Assembly: GCA_005883855.1 (NCBI GenBank)
Contig: VBAU01000050.1
Span: 487 to 13,226, forward strand
Length of the DNA stretch: 12,740 nt
Source of the DNA: Bacteroidota bacterium
GTDB taxonomy: Bacteria; Bacteroidota; Bacteroidia; Chitinophagales; Chitinophagaceae
Direction of reading: 5' to 3'
Shown: positions 12,469 to 12,740 of the stretch, in pieces
How the letters are laid out: every line of letters starts with the position of its first letter
How positions within the stretch are numbered: position 1 is the stretch's first letter
The notes under the pieces: model-generated
Seen by the model: the letters and a program-made list of their open reading frames with translations, nothing else
Databases searched by the model: none
What the model was told of the DNA's origin: nothing
Translations under genes and position numbers: made by a program

Positions 12469-12740
12469 TTAATCTCTTTCCGGCGTTTGCAATTCATCTT
12501 CATCGTCCTCATCTTTTTTCTTCTCTGCTTTCTCTTTTGGCTTTTTCTTCATCCGATCCGGATCCTTCTGCAATTTTTGAATATCGTCGAGCTTGGCTAC
12601 ATAAAGACTTCTGCCATGAGTACCGAGAACGATTTCATTTTCTCTCTGCTGAATGGCGATATCGTGGACAGGCACGGACTTTGGCAAACCTGCATTCCAC
12701 ATCATAAAACTATTACCTGCATCAAAGCTTACGTACAATC
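12469..12740 (-). CDS. C-terminal part of a BNR/sortilin-type beta-propeller protein (cut by window edge)
   Basis: The last 90 or so residues of a larger protein whose start lies beyond the window. YVSFDAGNSFMMWNAGLP carries an Asp-box (S-x-D-x-G-x-x-F), followed by VPVHDIAIQQRENEIVLGTHGRSLYV. This combination is typical of the end of the large Bacteroidota proteins annotated as glycosyl hydrolase, BNR-repeat or VPS10/sortilin-domain proteins, which are usually exported and about 1000 residues long. It ends in an unusual highly charged tail of about 35 residues (repeated KKK, EDDEDE). It precedes the sensor kinase by 125 nt on the same strand. Whether the two are cotranscribed is unknown. The first codon visible in the window is not its start. 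Confidence 0.75.
   Translation of the reverse strand, partial: LYVSFDAGNSFMMWNAGLPKSVPVHDIAIQQRENEIVLGTHGRSLYVAKLDDIQKLQKDPDRMKKKPKEKAEKKKDEDDEDELQTPERD

Noticed and set aside
1..12740. Insertion sequence, phage or integrative element
   Set aside because: No transposase, integrase, phage or conjugation gene is present, and no long terminal inverted repeats were seen.

Overview
The window looks like a chromosomal piece of a Bacteroidota genome, most likely the Chitinophagaceae/Chitinophagia branch. This rests on several signs. The alpha ribosomal operon tail (rpsD-rpoA-rplQ) is followed by carA. Most start codons are preceded by A-rich leaders rather than Shine-Dalgarno sequences. One candidate promoter resembles the Bacteroidota TTTG / TAnnTTTG type. 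Small lipoproteins end their signal peptides in SSC or SAC followed by lysine or arginine. A very large sensor kinase carries a two-component-regulator beta-propeller plus a Y_Y_Y domain. The assignment is an inference from gene content; no 16S gene or other phylogenetic marker was compared.

Region 1 (1-3968, plus strand) is core information processing: rpsD (30S protein S4), rpoA (RNA polymerase alpha), rplQ (50S protein L17), a strong intrinsic terminator, then carA (carbamoyl-phosphate synthase small subunit) with its own candidate promoter. The gaps between the operon genes are long and full of short word-like repeats. rplQ has no ATG, GTG or TTG at its conserved N-terminus.

Region 2 (3999-6613, plus strand) is metabolic and looser: a GNAT acetyltransferase gene interrupted by one in-frame TGA, a mosaic repeat region, aroQ (type II 3-dehydroquinase, shikimate pathway) and a class I CoA-transferase of the acetyl-CoA hydrolase/4-hydroxybutyrate CoA-transferase family, closed by an intrinsic terminator.

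Region 3 (6716-12740, minus strand) is an envelope sensing block. In transcription order it holds the C-terminus of a BNR/sortilin-type beta-propeller protein (cut by the window edge), a 970-residue propeller sensor histidine kinase, a small cupin, a NarL/LuxR-type response regulator starting 21 nt after the cupin, and two small lipoproteins. The kinase has no fused receiver, so the nearby response regulator is its natural partner. The cupin between them may supply a metabolite-linked input or be a target; that is inference.

The most unusual feature is the intergenic DNA. Nearly every plus-strand gene junction, and the junction after the response regulator, carries its own family of degenerate short words (AGCTGTGAGC, TGCGACGCA, GCTAATT, AATCCGTGAAATC, GAAACCCGAAATTCG). 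Several of these run across stop codons or up to start codons. No tRNA, rRNA, CRISPR array, insertion sequence or phage gene was seen.
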